DNA of 64,000 nucleotides, taken from positions 79,044,501-79,108,500 of the forward strand of contig NC_083869.1 in the NCBI RefSeq assembly GCF_032452875.1, written 5' to 3'. A program made the position numbers and the translations under genes. This stretch comes from Bos javanicus (taxonomy: Eukaryota; Chordata; Mammalia; Artiodactyla; Bovidae). Below are positions 55,480 through 64,000 of this stretch, piece by piece. The notes beneath the pieces were generated by a model that saw nothing but the letters and a program-made list of their open reading frames with translations, did no database searches and was not told the origin of the DNA. Position 1 is the first letter of the stretch, and the number at the start of each line of letters is the position of its first letter.

Positions 55480-55940
55480 CAGAAGGGAAAGTGGCAGGGC
55501 GCAACCTTTAAAAGAATGACACATAGCCATAGGACATGACAAAAGCTGGTTAGAACTAACTAGGTCCAAGATGGTGGAAGACTTGACTTCCAGTGGACCT
55601 TGAGCCTCATCATATGCTCACTGTAATACCCACAAGCACCATAGTTCCAAGGCTGAACACAAAAGGCCAAAAAGTGGGTGGTGGCCCAATTCCTGGAAAT
55701 CTCCACCCCTTCCCTTAAATAATTGAAATAATCCTCCCAATTACTGGCCTATGAAATTACCCTGTCCATTAAACTAACCACATCATATTTTGGGACCTCT
55801 CACGTTCTGAGATGGCCCACACCCTACGGAGTATGCTTCTTTCTAAATAAATCCACGTCTTACTTATCACTTCGTCTTTCATTGAATTCTTTCTGTGATG
55901 AGACATCAAGAACTTCCAATTCACTGGGAACAGAGGAAAG
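55480..55940 (+). mobile_element. ERV LTR, family A, copy 3
   Basis: The best preserved family A copy: AAGCTGGTTAGAACTAACTA, GTCCAAGATGGTGGAAGACT, TGACTTCCAGTGGACCTTGA, AAAAAGTGGGTGGTGGCCCA, TTTCTAAATAAATCCACGTC (contains AATAAA) and TCTGTGATGAGACATCAAGA. Sense orientation. Confidence 0.72.
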
Positions 55941-57756
55941 AGGCATAGTCTGAAAACAGACCCTACTCTCAATATTTTAATATATCTCCTTATAGAAATG
56001 ATCACAGGAAAAAAAAATTCCCTGTTTTTTTTTTTTTTAACTCTGAAATAAGAATATAAAACTCCCCCCAAAAAGGCCCATGATAATGGATTCCTCCAAC
56101 TTGGACATAACTTTTAAATATTGAAACAACTTCTTCATAAGATATATGAATATTATAAAGTTTAATTTCTGGGCAAATACGTAAATAAAGTCCAAAGGGT
56201 TTTTGTGAAATGACATGGAACATATAACCTTAAAAATAACAGCAAATCACAGAATCTCAAAGAACAAACAAACAAATAAATACATATGCTACAAGAGTGG
56301 ACCCCAATGAGGATAGACAGATAAATAAATCAGTAGGCTAACAAAAGTAGTAGGAAAAATGCGCACTGATTTTTTTTGCTTCTGGTTGGATATGGCTGGT
56401 TAAGAATCATTTGCATTGCAAATATTTTTGTTTCTGCACTAAGTGTCTGCTTCTTGCCACTGTGGAGTCTCTGCTCACCTGCATGCTTGCATGCTGGGGC
56501 TAAGGTGAATAACTTCTCCTCTTTGTTTGCCTGCCTTGTCCTGTTGAATAATTCACTACTTGATGCAGGAATTTCCAGGGATGCAGAACTGGGAGTTGGG
56601 GGCAGTGGTAAAGCCCAGGAATGCCAACTTCTTGCCTCTAACTAACTACAGCTCCTGCCCAGTGCTAATCTCAGGCCCCAGCCCAGGGGGCAGCCACTCC
56701 CCAGTATTCTATTTGAACACAAGCAGTCTTACAAGCCTCAGAGCTTGGCCTCCCCACCTCCACTCCCCTCCCCATGCTCCTGCCAGCCTCATATAGTGTG
56801 AAATGCCTTTAAAATTAGAACAATTTATAGGGAATCATGTTGACAGACAGGAAAGGCTGTCGAAAGCAATAACAACAACAACAAAATCGTGCAGAGTATG
56901 CCAAGTCCCCAGCACCACTAACTGCATATGCAGAATGGAAAGAGTCTTCAGTGAAATTTGGGAATGTGCCTTTTATGTTTCAGTTAAACACATGAGGATG
57001 CACTGAAATATCTGCACCTCTCACCTGGACAGGTCAGTCAGAGAGGGATCAGGTGACACTTGGGCACCAGAATTTAAATCAGGACATCTGTTGAAGAAGC
57101 ATTTGCCAACAGCTGGCTGAGTGCCAAGCTGGGGACTGTATGGAGATGCAGTGATGAATCCTTGGGAACTTCTCAGCCCACTGGGGAAGAGGCAAGCAGA
57201 CAGGCAAGCACCAAACATCAGGGTCAAGTATAGGGTCAGAGGAATGTACGAGAAGTCTGAGGGTCACAGTGGAATCACAGAGTGGTGGACAGAGAGGAAT
57301 TGGGGAGAAAGAAGGGCACATGCTCTGCAGTGTGGGTGGAGCCCAGAGCTCAGGGCAAGAAGAGAAGGAAACTGAGAGGCAGGTTGGAGGCCAGATCACG
57401 GGCAGCCGCTGATACTCAGCTAGTGACCACCACGGACAACCGAGGCAAAGCAGTGATCAGAAAGGTCTAACTCACAGAGACCTATGATCATGATGTCCCT
57501 AAAAAAGAAGCAGATGAGAAGCCTGCTAAATTCTGACCTGATCTGTGTGAGCATAAGACTCAGGAAATCAACTATATGCCAATAAATTTTTTTTCAAAAA
57601 GTGAACGGGTTCAAAGAGGGACAACAGTTAAACGGCCGCCTGTCACTCTGGCAGAATTATCTCTGCAGCTATTGCCCTTCAGAGTCTATCACAGCATCTA
57701 ATCTTCAAGAATAGAATATGTGTCCATTAAAAAAAAAAAAAAAGAACTCTAGGTCT
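55941..57756. other. unassigned, possibly retroviral 5' internal remains
   Basis: About 1.8 kb. It contains a T12 run near 56027, an (ACAAACAAATAAATA) patch near 56268, an L2-like part around 57090-57180 and an A16 run at 57728-57743. No gag-like motif was recognised. Confidence 0.35.
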
Positions 57757-58279
57757 ACTAAACAAAGTCTGCCTTGAATGACCCAAGCAGAAAGTCCCCT
57801 ACCAATCAACCAATTCCCAGATATGTCACATAACAGACTCAGAACCCCTCAAATGAAGGAGCATCTGAGTGCTCTTAAGGAAGGATTCCTCTATCCTGCC
57901 AAAAACTTATACTGTTCATCTCTCTCCCAGCCTGCCCTAAAGGAACCCATGGCCATTTACCAGGGTGACTGTGAACTGTAGAAAGTGAAATATTCAGACT
58001 TCGGGAGATTATTGGACACTGGTTCTAATCTAACACTCATTCCAGGAGACCCAAAATGTCACTCTGGGTCACCAGCAGAGTAAACACTTATGGAGGTCAA
58101 GCAAACACTGGACCTTGGCTAAGTGCCAAGCCCTGAACTGCTCAGGTTCACCTCACAAGGAGCCAGTGGGCTTACAACCTTGTGCTCTGGTTACTTTCCC
58201 AGTTCCAGAATGCATAATTGAAATAGACATACCCAGGATCTGACAGGATTCCCAAATTGATTCCCTGATCCATGGAGTA
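57757..58279 (+). pseudogene. ERV gag-end/protease relic
   Basis: A 67-codon open part (57778-57981) leads into a protease-like segment. The aspartic protease catalytic triad Asp-Thr-Gly is encoded at 58015-58023 within LLDTGSN. A later segment around 58203-58255 (VPECII-like) fits the downstream part of class I ERV proteases. A stop falls between the leading frame and the DTG, and further stops follow. In the family this enzyme processes the polyprotein; here it is dead. Confidence 0.75.
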
Positions 58280-58607
58280 GTTCAGTTCAGTTCAGTTCAG
58301 TCACTCAGTCACAACCGACTCTTTGAGACTGCATGGACCGCAGCACATCAGGCCTCCCTATCCATCACCAACTCCCGGAGTTTACTCAAAGTCATGTCCA
58401 TTGAGTCTGTGATGCCATCCAACCATCTTACCCTCTGTCATCCCCTTCTCCTCCCACCTTCAATCTTTCACAGCATCAGGGTCTTTTCCAATGAGTCAGC
58501 TCTTCGCATCAGGTGGTCAAAGTATTGGAGTTTCAGCTTCAACATCAGTCCTTCCAATGAATATTCAGGACTGATTGCCTTTAGGATGGGCTGGTTGGAT
58601 CTCCTTG
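58280..58607 (-). mobile_element. BovB 3' fragment in the ERV
   Basis: Antisense last 330 bp, starting at the left with the complement of (ACTGA)n and ending at GGTTGGATCTCCTTG. It interrupts the protease-RT boundary. No clear target duplication. Confidence 0.9.
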
Positions 58608-59780
58608 TAAGGTCTTTAATTATGGGAAAGACCAAATGGAAGCCACTAAAAGTGCCTCTATCCAGGAAAACAGCACACCAAAAGCAATGCCACATGCCTT
58701 GATAGGCCTCAAGAGATTGCAGAGATTAGTGCCACTGCCAAGGACTTGAAATACACTGGGGGTGATGATTCCCACCAAATTCCCATCCAGCTCTCCCATG
58801 AGGCCTAGGCAGAGGGCAGATGGATCTTAGAGAATGACAGTGGATTATCACAAGCTTAGCCAGGTGGGTGACTCTAACTTCATCTGCTAAACCAGATATG
58901 GTTTCATTGCTTGAGCAAATTAGCTCATCTCCTGGTTCCTGGTATGCAACCATTGCTCTGGAAAGTGCTTTTTCTACATCCTTGATAATGAAGACCACGA
59001 GACGTAGTTTGCTTTCAGCTGGCAAGACCAGAAATACACCTTCAGTGTCCCACCTCAAGGATGTAACAACTCTCCAGCCCTACATTACAATTTAGTCCCA
59101 AGGACCCTGATCATCTTTCTCTTCCATAGGACACACTGGTCTATTACCCTGATGACATTATGCTGACTGGACCCAATGAGCAAGATGTAGAAACCAATCC
59201 AGACACATTGGTAAAACACTTATATGCTACAGAGTGATAAATAAATCCTACGAAAATTCAGGGTCTGTCCACTTCAGCAACAGGTGTAGGGATGCAGTGA
59301 TTGAGGGCATGGTGAGCTGTCCCTTCTAAAGTGAGGGGATACACTGTTGCATCCAGTGCCCCTACTAACAAAGAATAGGTGCCATACCTAGAGGGACCTT
59401 TTTGGATGTAACAAAGGTGTGTTAATGTAGTTGAGTGACCCCAAGGCTGCTAGTTTTGAGTGGAGCTTTGTACAAGGAAGGTGCTGCAACAGGTCCGGCT
59501 GCTGGGCAAGCTGCTCTGACATTTGGGCCACATAACCCAGTGAGTCAATTGTGCTAGAGTCTCAGTGGTGGATAGAGATGCTGTTTGGAGACTTCGTTAG
59601 GACCCTTTATGTGAATCACAGATCAGGCCTTTAAGACTGTGGAGTAAGGCTCTGCCATCACCTATGGATAACTACTCTCCTTTTGAGTAATGGCTTTTGG
59701 ACCACTACTGAGTCTTAGTGGAGATTGAATGCTTGACTGGGCCACCAAACTACCATCTGACCTAAGCTGCCAATCACAGC
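58608..59780 (+). pseudogene. ERV reverse transcriptase relic
   Basis: Sense RT in alternating frames. A fingers segment (VSLLEQISSSPGSWYA, in the 58868-59095 open frame) is followed after a frameshift by a palm segment with TFSVPPQGCNNSPA. The catalytic box reads Y-P-D-D at 59145-59156 (the second position is usually V, I or M). Downstream, DNYSPFE near 59668 marks the connection toward RNase H. Many stops and frameshifts. Class I (gamma-like) assignment is by pattern. Confidence 0.8.
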
Positions 59781-60039
59781 CTGGGTGTTGTCAGACCCAC
59801 CAAAATGTGAAGTAGGGTGTATACAGTAGGATTCCATCATCAAGTTTTCAACTACAAATTGGCACTTACCAAGAGCATTGCCAATGACTGAACAACAAGG
59901 CATTTGCCATCTGCCTGTACTGAGATTGCTGCTATAGCTGGTGACCTTCAACAGCCCCTGAGGGAGTTCAGGGTGGAGTGAAGCACTCTGTGCTCCAGGG
60001 AATCTGGTGGGACAGGTCGTTAGATAGTTGGATGTTTTT
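59781..60039 (+). mobile_element. ERV downstream pol / U3 start
   Basis: Diverged continuation of the provirus. The last part (CTGGTGGGACAGGTCGTTAG, then ATAGTTGGATGTTTTT) continues after the BovB insertion with AGGAACAGATTTTATGATCT, so it belongs to one block, probably U3. An internal deletion must have removed the rest of pol and env. Confidence 0.55.
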
Positions 60040-63000
60040 CAGTTCAGTTTAGTTCAGTTCAGTCGTTCAGTCCTGTCTGACTCTTTGCGATCCATGAATC
60101 ACAGCACACCAGGCCTCCCTGTCCATCACCAACACCCAGAGTTTACTCAAACTCGTGTCCATTGAGTCGGTGATGCCATCAGCCATCTCATCCTCTATCG
60201 TCCCCTTCTCCTCCTGCCCCCAAACCCTCCCAGCATCAGTCTTTTCCAATGAGTCAGCTCTTCTCATGAGGTGGCCAAAGTACTGGAGTTTCAGCTTTAG
60301 CATCATTCCTTCCAAAGAAATCCCAGGGCTGATCTCCTTCAGAATGGACTGGTTTGATCTCCTTGCCGTCCAAGGGACTCTCAAGAGTCTTCTCCAAAAC
60401 GACAGTTCAAAAGCATCAATTCTTCAGCGCTCAGCCTTCTTCACAGTCCAACTCTCACATCCATACATGACCACTGGAAAAACCATAGCTTTGACTAGAC
60501 AGACCTTTGTTGGCAAAATAATGTCTCTGCTTTTCAATATACTATCTAGGTTGATCATAACTTTCCTTCCAAGGAGTAAGCGTCTTTTAATTTCATGGCT
60601 GCAGTCATCATCTGCAGTGATTTTGGAGCCCCCAAAAATAAAGTCTGACACTGTTTCCACTGTTTCCCCATCTATTTCCCATGAAGTGATGGGACCAGAT
60701 GCCATGATCTTTGTTTTCTGAATGTTGAGCTTTAAGCCAACTTCTTCACTCTCCACTTTCACCTTCATCAAGAGGCTTTTTAGTTTCTCTTCACTTTCTG
60801 TTATAAGGGTGGTGACATCTGCATATCTGAGGTTATTGATATTTCTCCCAGCAATCTTGATTCCAGCTTGTGCTTCTTCCAGTCCAGCGTTTCTCATGAT
60901 GTACTCTGCATATAAGTTAAAGAAGCAGGGTGACAATACACAGCCTTGATGTACTCCTTTTCCTATTTGTATCCAGTCTGTTGTCCCATGTCCAGTTCTA
61001 ACTGTTGCTTCCTGACCTGCATATAGGTTTCTCAAGAGGCAGGTCAGGTGCTCTGGTATTCCCATCTCTTTCAGAATTTTCCATTGTTTATTGCAATCCA
61101 CATAGTCAAAGGCTTTGGCATAGTCAATAAAGCAGAAATAGATGTTTTTCTGGAACTCTCTTGCTTTTTGATGATCCAGCGGATGTTGGCAATTTGATCT
61201 CTGGTTCCTCTGCCTTTTCTAAAACCAGCTTCAACATCTGGAAGTTCATGGTTCACGTATTGCTGAAGCCTGGCTTGGAGAATTTTGAGCATTACTTTAC
61301 TAGCATGTGAGATGAGTGCAATTGTGCAGTAGTTTGATCATCCTTTGGCATTGCCTTTTTTTGGGATTGGAATGAAAACTGACCTTTTCCAGTCCTGTGG
61401 CCACTGCTGAGTTTTCCAAAATTGCTGGCATATTGAGTGCAGCACCTTCACAGCATCATCTTTCAGGATTTGAAATACCTCCACTGAAATTCCATCACCT
61501 CCACTAGCTTTGTTCGTAGTGATGCTTTCTAAGGCCCACTTGACTTCACATGTCTGGCTCTAGGTGATTGAGCACACCATCGTGATTATCTGGGTTGTGA
61601 AGATCTTTTTTGTACAGTTCTTCTGTGTATTCTTGCCACCTCTTCTTAATATCTTCTGCTTCTGTTAGGTCCATACCATTTCTGTCCTTTATCAAGCCCA
61701 TCTTTGCATGAAATGTTCCCTTGGTATCTCTAATTTTCTTGAAGAGATCTCTAGACTTTCCCATTCTGTTGTTTTCCTCTATTTCTTTGCATTAATCACT
61801 GAGGAAGGCTTTCTTATCTCTTCTTGCTATTCTTTGGAACTCTGCATTCAGATGCTTATATCTTTCCTTTTCTCCTTTGCTTTTCACTTCTCTTCTTTTC
61901 ACAGCTATTTGTAAGGCCTCCCCAGACAGCCATTTTGCTTTTTTGCATTTCTTTTCTATGGGGATGGTCTTGATCCCTGTCTCCTGTACAATGTCGTGAA
62001 CCTCAGTCCATAGTTCATCAGGCACTCTATCTATCAGATCTAGTCCCTTAAATCTATTTCTCTCTTCCACTGTATAATCATAAGGGATTTGATTTAGGTC
62101 ATACCTGAATGGTCTAGTGGTTTTCCCTACTTTCTTCAATTTAAGTCTGAATTTGGCAATAAGGAGTTCATGATCTGAGCCACAGTCAGCTCCTGGTCTT
62201 GTTTTTGTTGACTGTACAGAGTTTCTCCATCTTTGGCTGCAACGAATATAATCAATCCGATTTCGCTGTTGATCATCTGGTGATGTCCATGTATAGAGTC
62301 TTCTCTTGTTTTGTTGGAAGAGGGTGTTTGCTATGACCAGTGCATTTTCTTGGCAAAACTCTATTAGTCTTTGCCCTGCTTCATTCTGTATTCCAAGGCC
62401 AAATTTGCCCGTTACTCCAGGTGTTTCTTGACTTCCCACTTTTGCATTCTAGTCCCCTATAATGAAAAGGACATCTTTTTTGGGTGTTAGTTCTAAAAGG
62501 TCTTGTAGTTCTTCATAGAACCATTCAACTTCAGCTTCTTCAGCGTTACTGGTTGGGGCATAGACTTGGATTACTGTGATATTGAATGGTTTGCCTTGGA
62601 AACAAACAGAGATCATTCTGTCGTTTTTGAGATTGCATCCAAGTACTGCATTTCGGACTCTTTTGTTGACCATGATGGCTACTCCATTTCTTCTGAGGGA
62701 TTCCTGTCCGCAGTAATAGATATAATGGTCATCTGAGTTAAATTCACCCATTCCAGTCCATTTTAGTTTGCTGATTCCTAGAACATCAACGTTCACTCTT
62801 GCCATCTCTTGTTTGACCACTTCCAATTTGCCTTGATTCATGGACCTGACATTCCAAGTTCCTATGCAATATTGCTCTTTAGAGCATTGGAGCTTGCTTC
62901 TATCACCAGTCATATCCACAACTGGGTATTGTTTTGGCTTTGGCTCCATCCCTTCATTCTTTGGAGTTATTTCTCCACTGATCTCCAGTAGCATATTGGG

Positions 63001-63119
63001 CACCTACTGACCTGGGGAGTTCCTCTTTCAATATCCTATCATTTTGCCTTTTCATACTGTTCATGGGGTTCTCAAGGCAAGAATACTGAAGTGGTTTGCC
63101 ATCCCTTCTCCAGTGGACC
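60040..63119 (-). mobile_element. BovB LINE, nearly full length, 8-bp target duplication
   Basis: Antisense, 3.08 kb. ATGTTTTT is repeated at 60032-60039 and 63120-63127. The pentamer tail is at the left (complement of ACTGAACTGAACTAAACTGA). It contains most of the coding region but only part of the leader. It is the least damaged BovB coding region in the window. Confidence 0.95.
60067..63003 (-). pseudogene. BovB endonuclease-RT relic, few lesions
   Basis: From 63003 to 61546 (minus) the endonuclease and linker lie in one frame, broken only by two in-frame stops: at 62449-62451, where the Trp codon after the IIGD block became TAG, and at 61792-61794. An 8-bp deletion then shifts the frame at about 61551 (other copies have ACATTCCAGGATG). 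The fingers block is open at 61292-61071 and the palm/C-terminal block at 61101-60424 (225 codons). The catalytic box is Y-A-D-V at 60814-60825, so the RT would be dead even with the frame intact. Confidence 0.92.
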
Positions 63120-63171
63120 ATGTTTTTAGGAACAGATTTTATGATCTCAATCCTTGCATCTCCTCATATCT

Positions 63172-63389
63172 GAAAGTGAAAAGTGAAAGTGAAGTCGCTC
63201 AGTCGTGTCCAACTCTTTGCAACCCCATGGACTGTAGCTACCAGGCTCATCTTTCCATGGGATTTTCCAGGCAAGAGTGCTGGAGTGAGTTGCCATTTCC
63301 TTCTCCAGGGGATATTCCCAACCCAGGATTTGAACCCAGATCTCCTGCATTGCAAGCAGATGCTTTACAGTCTGAGCCAGCAGGGAAGT
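63172..63389 (-). mobile_element. Bov-tA SINE in LTR U3, 9-bp target duplication
   Basis: Antisense monomer from GAAAGTGAAAAGTGAAAGTG to GAGCCAGCAGGGAAG. CTCATATCT is repeated at 63163-63171 and 63390-63398. Confidence 0.94.
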
Positions 63390-63660
63390 CTCATATCTCT
63401 TTCACATCTAGAGAAGCACTAGCTCCCTTCATGGTGACATCAGACTGTCATGACTAACAAAAAAACCTATGTAAATTGAGTGCTTCATGGTATTGAACTC
63501 CCCCTTCACCAAAACCTTATATATTGACTTTCCCCCACTGCTGCTTTGGAGCAGTCTCTCAGAGCTATCTGAGATGCTGCCTCCTGGGCCGCAGTCCTCA
63601 TTTTGCCCCAAATAAAACTTAACTCACAATTCTCAAGTTGTACATCTTTTTTAGTGGACA
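63390..63660 (+). mobile_element. 3' LTR end (family B), provirus relic
   Basis: Right part of the LTR: TATATATTGACTTTCCCCCA, GGAGCAGTCTCTCAGAGCTA, TCTGAGATGCTGCCTCCTGG, the polyadenylation-type CCCCAAATAAAACTTAACTC at 63607-63626, then CAATTCTCAAGTTGTACATC and a T run. It matches 12800-12940 and 55260-55395 in order. Confidence 0.72.
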
Positions 63661-64000
63661 AAGTGCAAGTGGTATAGACAAGATTTGGCTCCTTACCTGC
63701 CACACCTTAATCCCAGGCCTGATCAAACTCTTAATTCAATGTAATATATCACTCCTACAACAAAATGACCACCTCATCTCTGAAAGCATGATGCCCCTGG
63801 ATAGGGAGAACTTAGCATCCACCCTCGGGGGCACGGGTGGGTGGACAGCTGTGCAAAAGCCAAGGGTACAATGGGCTGAATTCATACCTAGCAAATTACC
63901 ATTGCTCACGGTCACACACATGGACACTGGGACTTGAGGGCCCCTTTAATGACAGATTAATACAGTGAAATTGAAATACTCAAGCTTCTGGGAGTTTGCC
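63661..64000. other. unassigned, no gene seen
   Basis: About 340 bp to the window edge. No recognised element. Overlapping open frames on the two strands (63638-63937 plus, 63736-63927 minus) lack domains. Confidence 0.4.

Larger units (their letters stand above)
57757..63660 (+). mobile_element. decayed ERV provirus relic (pro-pol-3' LTR), split by BovB x2 and Bov-tA
   Basis: Sense-strand order is gag/pro end, protease, RT, downstream pol, then a U3-R-U5 end at 63660 that matches LTR family B. The RT type and aspartic protease resemble gammaretrovirus-like (class I) mammalian ERVs. Sequence on either side of the inserts at 58280, 60040 and 63172 joins back into continuous retroviral sequence. 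No env was recognised. All coding parts contain stops and frameshifts. Confidence 0.7.

Noticed and set aside
59668..60030. intact RNase H or integrase downstream of the ERV RT
   Set aside because: Only a tether-like phrase is visible; no catalytic residues could be placed with confidence.
60155..60721. 188-codon open frame, the second longest plus-strand candidate
   Set aside because: It is the same antisense-of-BovB frame, with BovB coding sequence in the other strand fully explaining the region.
63661..64000. second provirus beginning after the 3' LTR
   Set aside because: The last 60 bp faintly recall the segment before the protease at 57960, but the match is too weak to claim.

Overview
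This window looks like intergenic or intronic DNA from a ruminant, most likely a bovid. The evidence is the repeat content: about ten copies or fragments of the BovB (RTE-class) LINE, some twenty tRNA-headed Bov-tA SINEs and their dimers with (AGC)n tails, CHR-type cetartiodactyl SINEs, several families of ERV LTR, old L1, L2 and MIR copies and one short Tc1/mariner-type element. I found no host protein-coding gene, structural RNA gene or CRISPR array. Every protein-like stretch that I recognise belongs to a decayed transposable element: BovB endonuclease/reverse transcriptase (RT), L1, or endogenous retrovirus protease/polymerase. Small host exons or enhancers cannot be excluded from sequence reading alone.

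Layout. 1-6.4 kb: a 3' BovB copy, SINEs, a second BovB, a low-complexity tract and an L1 3' end. 6.4-17 kb: mostly unrecognised sequence with scattered SINEs, MIRs and four LTR-like blocks. 17-19.6 kb: an antisense BovB and a mariner-like element. 19.7-30.2 kb: one old, roughly full-length sense L1, split by a CHR SINE, a Bov-tA dimer, a full-length BovB with an 8-bp target duplication, a short BovB 3' end, and a non-retrotransposition insert that resembles sequence about 1 kb downstream. 31.9-32.6 kb: an L1 3' end that appears inverted at its 5' side. 34.5-37.5 kb: a nearly complete antisense BovB. 37.8-38.1 kb: a Bov-tA carrying an 80-bp internal BovB piece. 38-42.6 kb: L1 fragments within L1 fragments and a BovB 3' end. 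43-47.3 kb: three LTRs, including a 1107-bp solo LTR with a perfect 6-bp target duplication inside a Bov-tA. 47.3-53.4 kb: L2 and MIR relics, SINE dimers and unassigned DNA. 53.4-55.9 kb: three LTRs. 57.7-63.7 kb: a decayed provirus (protease, RT, 3' LTR) broken by two BovB copies and a Bov-tA.

The elements do not form a working pathway in the host sense. BovB supplies the machinery thought to mobilise Bov-tA, whose 3' tail resembles its own, and the nested insertions give a relative history: L1, L2, MIR and ERV relics oldest, then BovB, then Bov-tA monomers and dimers, with the solo LTR in a SINE among the later events. The least ordinary structures are the SINE-BovB mosaic at 37.9 kb, the BovB-SINE junction at 50.8 kb, the local copy inside the L1 at 29.64 kb, and a 20-bp perfect palindrome next to the TATA box of the solo LTR. 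No intact new system was found.
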